Source: Clostridiales bacterium
GTDB taxonomy: Bacteria; Bacillota; Clostridia; Saccharofermentanales; Saccharofermentanaceae
Reading direction: 5' to 3'
Length of the DNA stretch: 64,000 bases
Assembly: GCA_017551865.1 (NCBI GenBank)
Contig: JAFZKB010000002.1
Span: forward strand, 124,001 to 188,000
Shown here: positions 1 through 7,495 of the stretch, one piece after another
Layout of the letters: each line of letters opens with the position of its first letter
How positions within the stretch are numbered: position 1 is the first letter of the stretch
Notes under the pieces: model-generated
Seen by the model: the letters and a program-made list of their open reading frames with translations, nothing else
What the model was told of the DNA's origin: nothing
Databases searched by the model: none
Made by a program: the position numbers and the translations under genes

Positions 1-1
1 C

Positions 2-169
2 GACTGCGAGAGATGTTCAAATTACGTATATGATGACATAAACGGGGAGTATTACTGCGAGGCGCCGATCGACCAGGATGCCTGGGAGCGCCTGATGGAA
101 GGCGGACAGAAGTCCTGTCCGTATTACATCGAGGATGGGGAGTATAAGACAGTCAATAAGCAGATATGA
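2..169 (+). CDS. C-terminal part of a small Cys-rich protein (DUF6472-like), truncated by the window edge
   Basis: An open frame runs in from the left edge and ends at TGA 167-169. The 55 visible residues are acidic and aromatic with paired cysteines (DCERCSNY near the start, then YYCEAP and SCPYY), and end in YKTVNKQI. This pattern resembles the short DUF6472 proteins of Clostridia, which have no known function; the cysteines suggest metal binding, which is inference. The stop overlaps the start of the next gene (ATGA at 166-169), so the two are probably translationally coupled. The N-terminus is outside the window. Confidence 0.7.
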   Translation, partial: DCERCSNYVYDDINGEYYCEAPIDQDAWERLMEGGQKSCPYYIEDGEYKTVNKQI

Positions 170-1926
170 AGAAGTATAAGCAGTTATTTAAAGAGTTCCG
201 GCCGTACCGGCTGGAGTTTATCGTGGGTCCGGCGGCGAAACTTTTCGAAGCGATCCTGGAACTTTTCCTGCCGATCCTGATGGGAAAGATCGTGGACACC
301 GGTTTTTCTTCCGACAGCCGGGGATTCATCGTGCGTACAGCGCTCCTCATGCTCGGCATGGCGGCGCTGGGACTTGCGGCGGCTGCCGTATGCCAGTACT
401 GTGCGGCGCGGGCCTGCTCCGGTGTCGGTGCGCGTCTTCGTGACCGGCTTCTGACAAAGGTCAATTCACTTTCGGTGGCCCAGCAGGAAAAGTGCGGCGT
501 TTCTTTTCTGAATGTGGCCATGACCTCTGACGTCAACCAGGTCTGCACCGGCGTTTCCATGTTCATCCGACTGGTGTTCCGTGCGCCGTTTATTACGGTG
601 GGCGGTATCGTGATGGCGATCCTCCTCGATGCGCCGATGTCCGTAGTCATCGCTGTCGGTTCGGCGATGTTCCTCATCACGCTTCTTGCGATCATCCGCG
701 TGACATTCCTTCGCTTCAAAGTTGTACAGCAAAAACTCGACCGAATCAGTTCGGTCGTCAATGAGCGCCTCTCCGGCATCCGTGTCGTTCGCGCTTTTTC
801 CAGAGAAAAATATCATCAGGATCTTACCGATGAAGCCAGTTCTGACTATGCGCAGGAGAATATCTCCGTGGCGCGTTACTCGGCGCTCCTTCGCCCAATC
901 ACGATCCTCATCATGAACGCATCCGTCGTCTTCGTCTTATGGGTCGGCGGCTACCGCATCCAGGCGGGAGTCCTGACGACCGGTATGCTCCTTACCTTTA
1001 CTAACTATATATTCAGTATCTTCGACGAACTGAATAAGCTCGGAAACCTCGTCGTGATCTTCTCCCGCTCTTTCGTGTCTGCGGAGAGGATCGAGGGCGT
1101 CCTCGAACTTGAGCCGGAAAGACGGGATCCCGAGACCGGAGATGAGGCAGAGGATCACGATGATAAAGCGATCGTCAAGTGGAAGAACGTCTCCTTCTCG
1201 TATCTTACGGGAAAAGAAGATTCAGAAGAATACTATGCGCTCAAAGACGTTTCCTTTGAGCTTCGAAAAGGGGAGAAGCTCGGCATCATCGGCACGACCG
1301 GTTCCGGTAAATCCACGGTCCTGGCGCTCATGATGCGCCTTTATGAGATCGATAAAGGTCATATCTATATCGGCGGAAAATCGATCGCTGCCATTGACGA
1401 TCAGACGCTCCGCGAGAAGATGGCTCCGGTCTTTCAGACCACCGCACTCTTCGAGGGAACGATCCGCGAGAACCTGAATTTAGGAAGGAAAACACCCCTT
1501 TCCGACGAGGAATTCAAGACCCGCTGCGAAGTTGCACAGGCCTGGGATTTCATCTGTGAAAAAGGCGGCCCGGATGCCCGCGTGGAACCCAAGGGGAAGA
1601 ACTTCTCCGGAGGTCAGAGACAGCGCCTTTCGATTGCGCGTGCCCTCTGCACCGACAGTGAGATCCTGCTTCTGGATGACTGCACGGCTGCACTCGATAA
1701 AGACACATCCGCACGATTCTCCGCGGCTCTTTCCGAGCACGCGAAAACGCATCAGAGGACGGTTGTGGAGATCTCTTCGAAGATCAATGAGATCGCCGAT
1801 TCCGACTGGATCATCGTTCTGGATAACGGATCCGTCGTTGGCCAGGGCAAGCACGATGCCCTCTTAAAAGAATGCGAAGCATACTCCAGGATCGCCGCAT
1901 CTCAAGAGATGGGAGGTGTGGAATAA
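166..1926 (+). CDS. ABC exporter half-transporter with degenerate ATPase site (partner 1)
   Basis: A 586-residue fusion of a six-helix membrane domain (about 1-310) and an ATPase domain (about 335-575). Walker A is GTTGSGKST near 376 and the signature is FSGGQRQR near 480. Walker B reads ILLLDDCTAAL near 500, so the usual catalytic Glu is Asp, and the H-loop His is replaced by Ser (EISSKINEI near 535). This is the non-catalytic half of a heterodimeric exporter of the BmrC/BmrD or TM287/288 type. It begins inside the stop of the previous gene and its own stop overlaps the start of partner 2 (TAATG). The family exports drugs, lipids or peptides; the substrate here is unknown. Confidence 0.93.
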   Translation: MKKYKQLFKEFRPYRLEFIVGPAAKLFEAILELFLPILMGKIVDTGFSSDSRGFIVRTALLMLGMAALGLAAAAVCQYCAARACSGVGARLRDRLLTKVNSLSVAQQEKCGVSFLNVAMTSDVNQVCTGVSMFIRLVFRAPFITVGGIVMAILLDAPMSVVIAVGSAMFLITLLAIIRVTFLRFKVVQQKLDRISSVVNERLSGIRVVRAFSREKYHQDLTDEASSDYAQENISVARYSALLRPITILIMNASVVFVLWVGGYRIQAGVLTTGMLLTFTNYIFSIFDELNKLGNLVVIFSRSFVSAERIEGVLELEPERRDPETGDEAEDHDDKAIVKWKNVSFSYLTGKEDSEEYYALKDVSFELRKGEKLGIIGTTGSGKSTVLALMMRLYEIDKGHIYIGGKSIAAIDDQTLREKMAPVFQTTALFEGTIRENLNLGRKTPLSDEEFKTRCEVAQAWDFICEKGGPDARVEPKGKNFSGGQRQRLSIARALCTDSEILLLDDCTAALDKDTSARFSAALSEHAKTHQRTVVEISSKINEIADSDWIIVLDNGSVVGQGKHDALLKECEAYSRIAASQEMGGVE

Positions 1927-3683
1927 TGGCTAAAGAATCTATGCTCAGCGGAATGGGTAACCTTTCTCCGGACGCAGCGAAGATGTCTGATGGCAAGAGC
2001 CGCATCTCCATGAAAGACTTAACGGCGCTCCTGCGCTTTACGGGCACGTCGAAGATCTCCCTGATCCTTCTGATCCTGGCCGCCGTATTCAGCGGCGCGC
2101 TTCAGGTCGTCGCTCCGGCTTTCCTCGGCACGACCATCGATAACATGGGAGAAGCCGGGAATGTGGATCTTAAGTACCTCGGTACACGAGCATCGATCCT
2201 GCTCGGCATGTACCTTCTGGCGGCGATCTTCACCTGGGTCGTCAGCTATTTTGCCAATGTCGTTGCCGCCAAGACCGCGCTTGAAGTACGAAATGCGCTT
2301 TCGAAGAAACTGACGCGTCTTCCGGTCTCTTTCTATGACACGCATGCGCAGGGCGATACGGCCACGCATTTCATCAACGACGCAGACGCGATCTCCGAAG
2401 GCATGCTTCAGGGATTGCTCAATCTCTTCACGGTCCTCGTGACGATCCTCGGAACGGTCGGCTTCATGGTCTTCATCAGCTGGAAGATGACCCTGATCAT
2501 CCTGCCGATGGCCGTTCTCATGATCTGGTCCGCCACGACCATTGCGAAGAAAACGACGAAGTACTTTAAAAAGCAGCAGAATCTTGTCGGCTCCATTTCC
2601 GGCGACGTGGAGGAGAACCTTTACGGCCGAAAAGAGATCAAGGCTTTCGGATGTGAGGAGAAATTCCTTTCTTCTTTCCGCGAAAAGAACCGTGAGCTCG
2701 AAGCTTCTTCGGTCACGGCCCAGTTTGCTTCATCTCTTCCGAATCCGGTCACCCGTTTCGTAGACAGCACGACCTATGTTCTGATCGGCGCCCTCGGTGT
2801 TTGGTTCGGCGGACTGACCGCAGGTAACATCACGACGTTTATCCTTTACTGGAAGAACTTCAGTAAGCCGATCAACGACCTGACGAATATCACGACGCAG
2901 ATCATGGCGGCATTCGCATCTCTGAGCCGCGTCTTTAAGATCCTCGATCTTCCGGAGGAGACTCCTGATGCGGGAAGCGAAGCGGAAACGGCATCCGGGG
3001 AAAAATCAGCAAACGAAATGAACGAAAAGAAATCAAGTGAGGGAGAAGTGCTTTTCGAGCACGTGACTTTCGGGTATACTTCCGACAAGAAGATCTTTGA
3101 CGACTTCAGTCTCTCTGTCGAACCCGGCCAGAAGGTGGCAATCATCGGTCCGACAGGATGCGGAAAGACGACGCTCATGAACCTGCTGATGCGGTTCTAC
3201 GAGCCGGATTCCGGACGGATCCTGATCGACGGGAAAGACATTAAGGATATGCCCCGATCGGAGCTTCGCAGAAGGTTCGGTATGGTGCTTCAGGAGACAT
3301 GGCTGCTCGAGCGGTCCATCCGCGATAACATCGCGTACGGACGTCCGGAGGCCACAGACGAAGAGGTCATCGCAGCGGCCAGGGCGGCACGCGCGCACGG
3401 CTTCATCAAGCGACTGCCGGACGGCTACGATACGATCCCCGGAAAGGAGATCTCGCTGTCGGAAGGTCAGAAGCAGCTTCTGTGTATCGCGAGAGTCCTG
3501 CTGATGGATCCGGATCTCCTCATTCTCGATGAGGCGACATCCGCGGTCGATACCCTGACGGAGAAGCGCATCGTCGAAGCCTTCGATAATATGACAAGCG
3601 GGCGGACGGGATTCATCATCGCCCACAGACTTTCGACCATTGCGGGAGCCGATCAGGTCATCTCGCTGGGGAAGAAAAAGTAA
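1926..3683 (+). CDS. ABC exporter half-transporter with catalytic ATPase site (partner 2)
   Basis: This 585-residue protein has a membrane domain (about 45-350) and an ATPase domain (about 370-585). Walker A is GPTGCGKTT near 408, Walker B LLILDEATSAVD near 530 has the catalytic Glu, and the H-loop is IIAHRLSTI near 565. Its signature is LSEGQ rather than LSGGQ. This complements partner 1: one composite site uses the canonical Walker motifs here with FSGGQ of partner 1, and the other site is degenerate. The ATG at 1926 overlaps the upstream stop and is preferred to an in-frame start at 1872 that would lie inside the upstream gene. A charged linker rich in Glu, Ser and Lys precedes the ATPase domain. 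Confidence 0.94.
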   Translation: MAKESMLSGMGNLSPDAAKMSDGKSRISMKDLTALLRFTGTSKISLILLILAAVFSGALQVVAPAFLGTTIDNMGEAGNVDLKYLGTRASILLGMYLLAAIFTWVVSYFANVVAAKTALEVRNALSKKLTRLPVSFYDTHAQGDTATHFINDADAISEGMLQGLLNLFTVLVTILGTVGFMVFISWKMTLIILPMAVLMIWSATTIAKKTTKYFKKQQNLVGSISGDVEENLYGRKEIKAFGCEEKFLSSFREKNRELEASSVTAQFASSLPNPVTRFVDSTTYVLIGALGVWFGGLTAGNITTFILYWKNFSKPINDLTNITTQIMAAFASLSRVFKILDLPEETPDAGSEAETASGEKSANEMNEKKSSEGEVLFEHVTFGYTSDKKIFDDFSLSVEPGQKVAIIGPTGCGKTTLMNLLMRFYEPDSGRILIDGKDIKDMPRSELRRRFGMVLQETWLLERSIRDNIAYGRPEATDEEVIAAARAARAHGFIKRLPDGYDTIPGKEISLSEGQKQLLCIARVLLMDPDLLILDEATSAVDTLTEKRIVEAFDNMTSGRTGFIIAHRLSTIAGADQVISLGKKK

Positions 3684-3700
3684 ATACGAAACACCCAATG

Positions 3701-3730
3701 GCGGGCCGTTCTCACGGCTCGCTTTTTGTT
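3701..3730 (+). terminator. Rho-independent terminator of the ABC exporter operon
   Basis: A 9-bp stem (GCGGGCCGT / ACGGCTCGC, one G-T wobble) with a TCTC loop is followed by CTTTTTG. It lies 17 bases after the exporter stop. Confidence 0.85.
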
Positions 3731-3839
3731 TGAAAGGAGGGGTTATCATTACGAGGGAAGAACCTGCCTCGAAACGTTACGCGCAAGCGCTTTTCGGGCA
3801 ATTGAAAATCAGTGAATTTTTAATAGATTTTTCCTTGTG

Positions 3840-3868
3840 TTGACATAGTATTTCCTATATACTGATAT
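3840..3868 (+). promoter_or_regulatory. Sigma-A type promoter of the decarboxylase sodium-pump operon
   Basis: TTGACA at 3840-3845, a 17-bp spacer, and TGATAT at 3863-3868. It lies about 80 bases before the first gene of the operon and just after the ABC exporter terminator, so the sodium pump is a separate transcription unit. Confidence 0.75.
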
Positions 3869-3950
3869 ACGGAAAAAGTTGGGTTTCTCACACCCCTTTT
3901 CCTTTAAACTTAGTTTTCAAAAAAATACATATAAGGAGAGGCTCATTGTT

Positions 3951-5333
3951 ATGAAAGTGAACATTACTGAGACCGTACTGCGTGACGCGAACCAGTCGCT
4001 GATCGCAACCAGAATGCCGTTTTCGGATTTCGAAGGCATCCTGGAGACGCTGGACAACGCGGGTTATTACTCGCTTGAGTGCTGGGGAGGCGCGACATTT
4101 GATTCCTGCCTGCGTTACCTCGATGAAGATCCGTGGGAGAGACTGAGAAAGATCAAGGCAGTCTGCAAGAAGACTCCGCTTCAGATGCTCATCCGTGGTC
4201 AGAACATCCTCGGATACAAGCACTATCCGGATGATGTTGTAAGACTCTTCTGCCGCAAGGCAGCTGAGAATGGTATGGATATCTTCCGTATCTTCGACGC
4301 ACTCAATGATTTCCGCAACATCGAAGTCTGCATCGACGAAGTAAAGAAGTGCGGCAAGCATGCACAGGGCTGCATCTGCTACACGACCTCTCCTGTACAT
4401 ACCATCGAGAAGTATGTTGAGATGGGTAAAGAACTTGAGAAGATGAACGTTGACTCTATTGCCATCAAGGATATGGCCGGCATCTGCAGCCCGAAGGAAG
4501 CTTACGATCTCGTTAAAGCTCTGAAGGGTGCGGTCAAGGTTCCGATCTTCTTCCATACACACCACACCACAGGTCTTGGCGCAATGACCCTGATGAAGGC
4601 AGTTGAAGCCGGATGCGACGGTATTGACTGCGCCATCTCCACATTCGGTGGCGGTACATCCCAGCCGGCTACAGAGTCCATGGATTACGCTCTTGGTCAG
4701 TTCGGTTACGAGTCCGGTCTGGATCGTGACAAGCTCAAGGAGATCGCTGATTACTTCAAGCCGATCAGAAAGAGATTCCTCGACGAAGGAAGACTCAATC
4801 CGGAAGTTATGGGTATCAAGGCTGACATTCTGAAGTATCAGGTTCCGGGCGGCATGCTCTCCAACATGATCGCAAACCTCAAGGATCTGAACGCACTGGA
4901 TAAGTTCGACGACGCACTCGCTGAGATCCCGGCAGTCCGTAAGGATATGGGTTATCCGCCGCTCGTTACACCTCTTTCCCAGATGGTTGGTAACCAGGCA
5001 GTTCAGAACGTACTCACTGGTACGAAGTACAAGACCATTTCCAAGGAGATCAAAGCTTACCTTCGTGGTGAGTACGGCCGTGCACCGGGTGAAGTTTCTC
5101 AGGAACTCATCGACCAGTGCTGGAAGCCGGAAGAACTTGTACAGGGCAGATTCGCAGATTCCCTCGAGCCGGCATTTGAGAAGACAAAGGCTGAGCTTGG
5201 CAAGAAGGCAAGATCTGATGAGGATGTTCTCTCTTACATCGCTTTCCCGCAGGTAGCTGAGAAGTTCTTCGAAGCACGTGAAGAGAAAGAGTCCAACACC
5301 GTGAACTACACGATCGAGAAGAAGGAGGATTGA
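3951..5333 (+). CDS. oadA: Carboxyltransferase (alpha) subunit of a sodium-pumping biotin-dependent decarboxylase, oxaloacetate decarboxylase-like
   Basis: A 460-residue cytoplasmic enzyme that transfers CO2 from a carboxylic acid, most likely oxaloacetate, to protein-bound biotin. It has the family N-terminus TETVLRDANQSLIATRM and the metal-binding HTHHTTG near 203. Unlike the full-length Klebsiella OadA it carries no biotin domain; that is encoded separately two genes downstream. ATG 3951 is chosen over an earlier in-frame start at 3879 because AAGGAGAGG lies just upstream at 3932-3940 and MKVNITETVLRD is the expected family start. Relatives act on methylmalonyl-CoA or pyruvate, so the substrate assignment is inferred from the family and the neighbouring beta subunit. 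Confidence 0.9.
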   Translation: MKVNITETVLRDANQSLIATRMPFSDFEGILETLDNAGYYSLECWGGATFDSCLRYLDEDPWERLRKIKAVCKKTPLQMLIRGQNILGYKHYPDDVVRLFCRKAAENGMDIFRIFDALNDFRNIEVCIDEVKKCGKHAQGCICYTTSPVHTIEKYVEMGKELEKMNVDSIAIKDMAGICSPKEAYDLVKALKGAVKVPIFFHTHHTTGLGAMTLMKAVEAGCDGIDCAISTFGGGTSQPATESMDYALGQFGYESGLDRDKLKEIADYFKPIRKRFLDEGRLNPEVMGIKADILKYQVPGGMLSNMIANLKDLNALDKFDDALAEIPAVRKDMGYPPLVTPLSQMVGNQAVQNVLTGTKYKTISKEIKAYLRGEYGRAPGEVSQELIDQCWKPEELVQGRFADSLEPAFEKTKAELGKKARSDEDVLSYIAFPQVAEKFFEAREEKESNTVNYTIEKKED

Positions 5334-5338
5334 TCTTC

Positions 5339-5725
5339 ATGAATCCTGCATTAGTAATGCTTTCTGTTGAAGACGGATTAAGAAAGTATGAGATCGGAGA
5401 AGCACTTGGCGTAGCTCTTTTCGTATGGGCGATCGTTTTCGCGGTTCTCTTCATCATCTTCGTCTGCATCCGTGTCTTCGGCGCAGTCGTTGGTTCTGCC
5501 ACCAAGGCAAAAGAACCCGCCCCGGCATCTCCGGCAACTGCCGCTGCTGCTGTAGCTCCGGCTGCTGAAGCAGATTCCGGCGAGGAATTCTCTTCCGGTT
5601 CCCTGAGACTTAAGGGCTGTGATGAGAAGACGGCGGCCATGATCATGGCGATCGTCAGCGACAACACCGGTATCCCGCTCAATGAACTGATTTTTAAGTC
5701 CATTACGCTGGTGGAAGATAAGTAA
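5339..5725 (+). CDS. Small membrane subunit of the decarboxylase sodium pump (OadG-like)
   Basis: A 128-residue protein with one membrane helix (about 18-45), an Ala/Pro-rich linker, and a C-terminal region of about 50 residues resembling the short conserved tail found in gamma/delta subunits of Clostridia decarboxylases. Gamma subunits hold the carboxyltransferase to the membrane beta subunit. ATG 5339 follows GAAGGAGGA at 5321-5329; an in-frame TTG at 5330 overlaps the upstream stop but has no properly spaced ribosome site. Its place between alpha and the biotin carrier supports the role. Sequence identity in this subunit family is low. Confidence 0.78.
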   Translation: MNPALVMLSVEDGLRKYEIGEALGVALFVWAIVFAVLFIIFVCIRVFGAVVGSATKAKEPAPASPATAAAAVAPAAEADSGEEFSSGSLRLKGCDEKTAAMIMAIVSDNTGIPLNELIFKSITLVEDK

Positions 5726-5740
5726 AGGAGAGATACCCAA

Positions 5741-6130
5741 ATGATTTATAACGTAACGATTAACGATAAAGTATATGAAGTTGAAGTAGAGAAGGGCAAG
5801 GCTAACCTTCTGAAGACAACTGCTGTTGTAGCTGCTCCGGCGGCTGCACCGGCACCTGCTGCCGCTCCGGCAGCTGCACCGGCTCCGGCCGCAGCGCCTG
5901 CTGCAGGTCCGGTTTCCGGCACACCGGTTACGGCTCCGCTTCCGGGCACGATCCTGAAGATCAACGTTACTGCCGGTCAGGCGGTAAAGGAAGGCGATCT
6001 TGTAGTCGTTCTCGAAGCTATGAAGATGGAAAACGAGATCTATGCTCCGTGCGATGGTACGGTCGGCCAGATCCTCACCTCCAAGGGCGCGACGGTAGCA
6101 ACCGGCGACGTTCTCTTAACTCTTTCGTAA
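5741..6130 (+). CDS. Biotin carboxyl carrier protein of the decarboxylase sodium pump
   Basis: 129 residues: an N-terminal beta-strand segment, a flexible Ala/Pro linker (about 30-65), and a biotinyl/lipoyl domain with [10 protein letters not shown] in which Lys about 95 is the biotinylation site. The carrier shuttles CO2 between the carboxyltransferase (3951) and the membrane decarboxylase (6149). The Ala/Pro linker is normal for glutaconyl-CoA and methylmalonyl-CoA decarboxylase carriers. AAAGGAGAG lies before the start, 15 bases after the previous stop. Confidence 0.92.
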   Translation: MIYNVTINDKVYEVEVEKGKANLLKTTAVVAAPAAAPAPAAAPAAAPAPAAAPAAGPVSGTPVTAPLPGTILKINVTAGQAVKEGDLVVVLEAMKMENEIYAPCDGTVGQILTSKGATVATGDVLLTLS

Positions 6131-6148
6131 GTTAGGAGGCAGAAAACC

Positions 6149-7327
6149 GTGTTTATTGATGCATTAAAAAATATATGGGAGTCCAGTGGCATCTACTCCA
6201 TCACCTGGCAGCAGGGCGTTATGCTCGTGATTGCCGGTGTGCTGATCTATATGGCGATCGGCAAAAAGTGCGAGCCGCTCCTTCTTCTCCCGATTGCTTT
6301 TGGTATGTTACTGAGTAACCTCCCGATCGCAGGTCTCTATCATTCCGAGATCTTCGCGGGCGGACATGTGCACTGGGATCTTCTCGGCGGCACAAGTGAT
6401 GCTGTATCCCCGGGTCTTCTGGACTATATCTATTTAGGTGTTAAACTGGGTATCTTCCCGTGTCTGATCTTCATGGCCGTTGGCGCGATGACAGACTTCG
6501 GACCGCTGATCTCCCGTCCGTCGTCCCTTTTCATGGGCGCAGGCGCACAGTTTGGTATTTCCTTTGCCTTCGTTATGGCATCCCTTCTCGGATTCACCGC
6601 AGCCGAGGCTTCTTCCATCGCCATCATCGGTGGTGCAGACGGCCCGACAGCGATTTACCTGACAACGAAGCTTGCTCCGCAGCTCCTTTCGGCGATCGCC
6701 ATCGCGGCTTATTCCTACATGGCATTGATCCCGATCATCCAGCCGCCGATCATGAAGCTGATGACCACAGAGAAGACAAGAAAGATCAAGATGAAGCAGG
6801 CCCGTCCGGTTTCCAAGGTCGAGAAAGTTTGCTTCCCGATCATCGTTACCGTCGTCTGCACACTGATCCTGCCGTCCGTTGGACCGCTTCTTGGTATGCT
6901 GATGCTGGGTAACCTCTTCAAGGAATCCGGCGTTACAGAGCGTCTCTCTGATACAGCTCAGAACGCTCTCTGCAACATCGTTACGATCTTCCTCGGCACA
7001 ACGGTTGGTGCAACTGCAATGGGTGAGAACTTCCTGGCAGTTGATACCATCAAGATCATCGTCCTGGGTCTCATCGCATTCGCATTCTCCACATTCGGCG
7101 GTCTCCTGATCGGCCGTATCATGTGCGCCCTTTCCGGCGGCAAGATCAACCCGCTCATCGGTTCCGCAGGTGTATCCGCTGTTCCGATGGCTGCCCGTGT
7201 TTCGAACGTTGAAGGCCAGAAGGCTGATCCCAGTAACTTCCTTCTCATGCACGCCATGGGTCCGAACGTTGCCGGCGTTATCGGTTCTGCCGTAGCTGCA
7301 GGTACACTGCTTGCGCTCTTCGGCTGA
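6149..7327 (+). CDS. oadB: Sodium-translocating decarboxylase beta subunit
   Basis: A 392-residue integral membrane protein with about ten hydrophobic segments. It decarboxylates carboxybiotin and couples this to Na+ export. The family motif GGADGPTAIY (about 160-170) contains the Asp used for Na+ and H+ passage, and GSAGVSAVPMAARV (about 332-345) is the second conserved re-entrant region. The start is GTG at 6149 with TTAGGAGG at 6132-6139. It is the last gene of the operon and is followed by a strong terminator. Confidence 0.94.
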   Translation: MFIDALKNIWESSGIYSITWQQGVMLVIAGVLIYMAIGKKCEPLLLLPIAFGMLLSNLPIAGLYHSEIFAGGHVHWDLLGGTSDAVSPGLLDYIYLGVKLGIFPCLIFMAVGAMTDFGPLISRPSSLFMGAGAQFGISFAFVMASLLGFTAAEASSIAIIGGADGPTAIYLTTKLAPQLLSAIAIAAYSYMALIPIIQPPIMKLMTTEKTRKIKMKQARPVSKVEKVCFPIIVTVVCTLILPSVGPLLGMLMLGNLFKESGVTERLSDTAQNALCNIVTIFLGTTVGATAMGENFLAVDTIKIIVLGLIAFAFSTFGGLLIGRIMCALSGGKINPLIGSAGVSAVPMAARVSNVEGQKADPSNFLLMHAMGPNVAGVIGSAVAAGTLLALFG

Positions 7328-7350
7328 GTAAAGTAAAAAGTCATATTTCA

Positions 7351-7384
7351 AAAGACCGCCGCATTTCCGGCGGTCTTTTTTTCT
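7351..7384 (+). terminator. Rho-independent terminator after the sodium-pump operon
   Basis: An 11-bp stem AAAGACCGCCG / CGGCGGTCTTT with a six-base loop, followed by a run of T. The A-run on the other side would also allow termination on the minus strand. Confidence 0.92.
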
Positions 7385-7430
7385 TATGTGACGCAGAAGT
7401 CATATATCTTCAGGTAAACCTTGATACTAT
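7385..7430 (+). promoter_or_regulatory. Promoter with CRP/FNR-like dyad, upstream of lipoprotein A
   Basis: A 22-bp dyad TATGTGAC-N6-GTCATATA lies at 7385-7406. An extended -10 element, TGATACTAT (TG-N-TACTAT), ends at 7430, and no good -35 hexamer is present. With +1 near 7437 the dyad centre is at -41.5, the class II activator position of CRP/FNR proteins. A second small dyad, AGGT-AA-ACCT (7412-7421), lies in the spacer. The whole arrangement recurs at 10057-10102. Confidence 0.65.
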
Positions 7431-7495
7431 GGACTTAGGAATAAGGTGGCAAGGCAGGAGATGATCCTGCACATACGTATCGGTTGAGGTGGTTT

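Noticed and set aside
5741..6130. Ala/Pro repeat in the biotin carrier as an unusual expansion
   Set aside because: Ala/Pro linkers are normal in carriers of sodium-pump decarboxylases.
6434..7351. 305-codon minus-strand frame over oadB
   Set aside because: Its translation is Cys/Asp/His-rich low-complexity sequence, as expected antisense to a membrane protein; oadB is certain.
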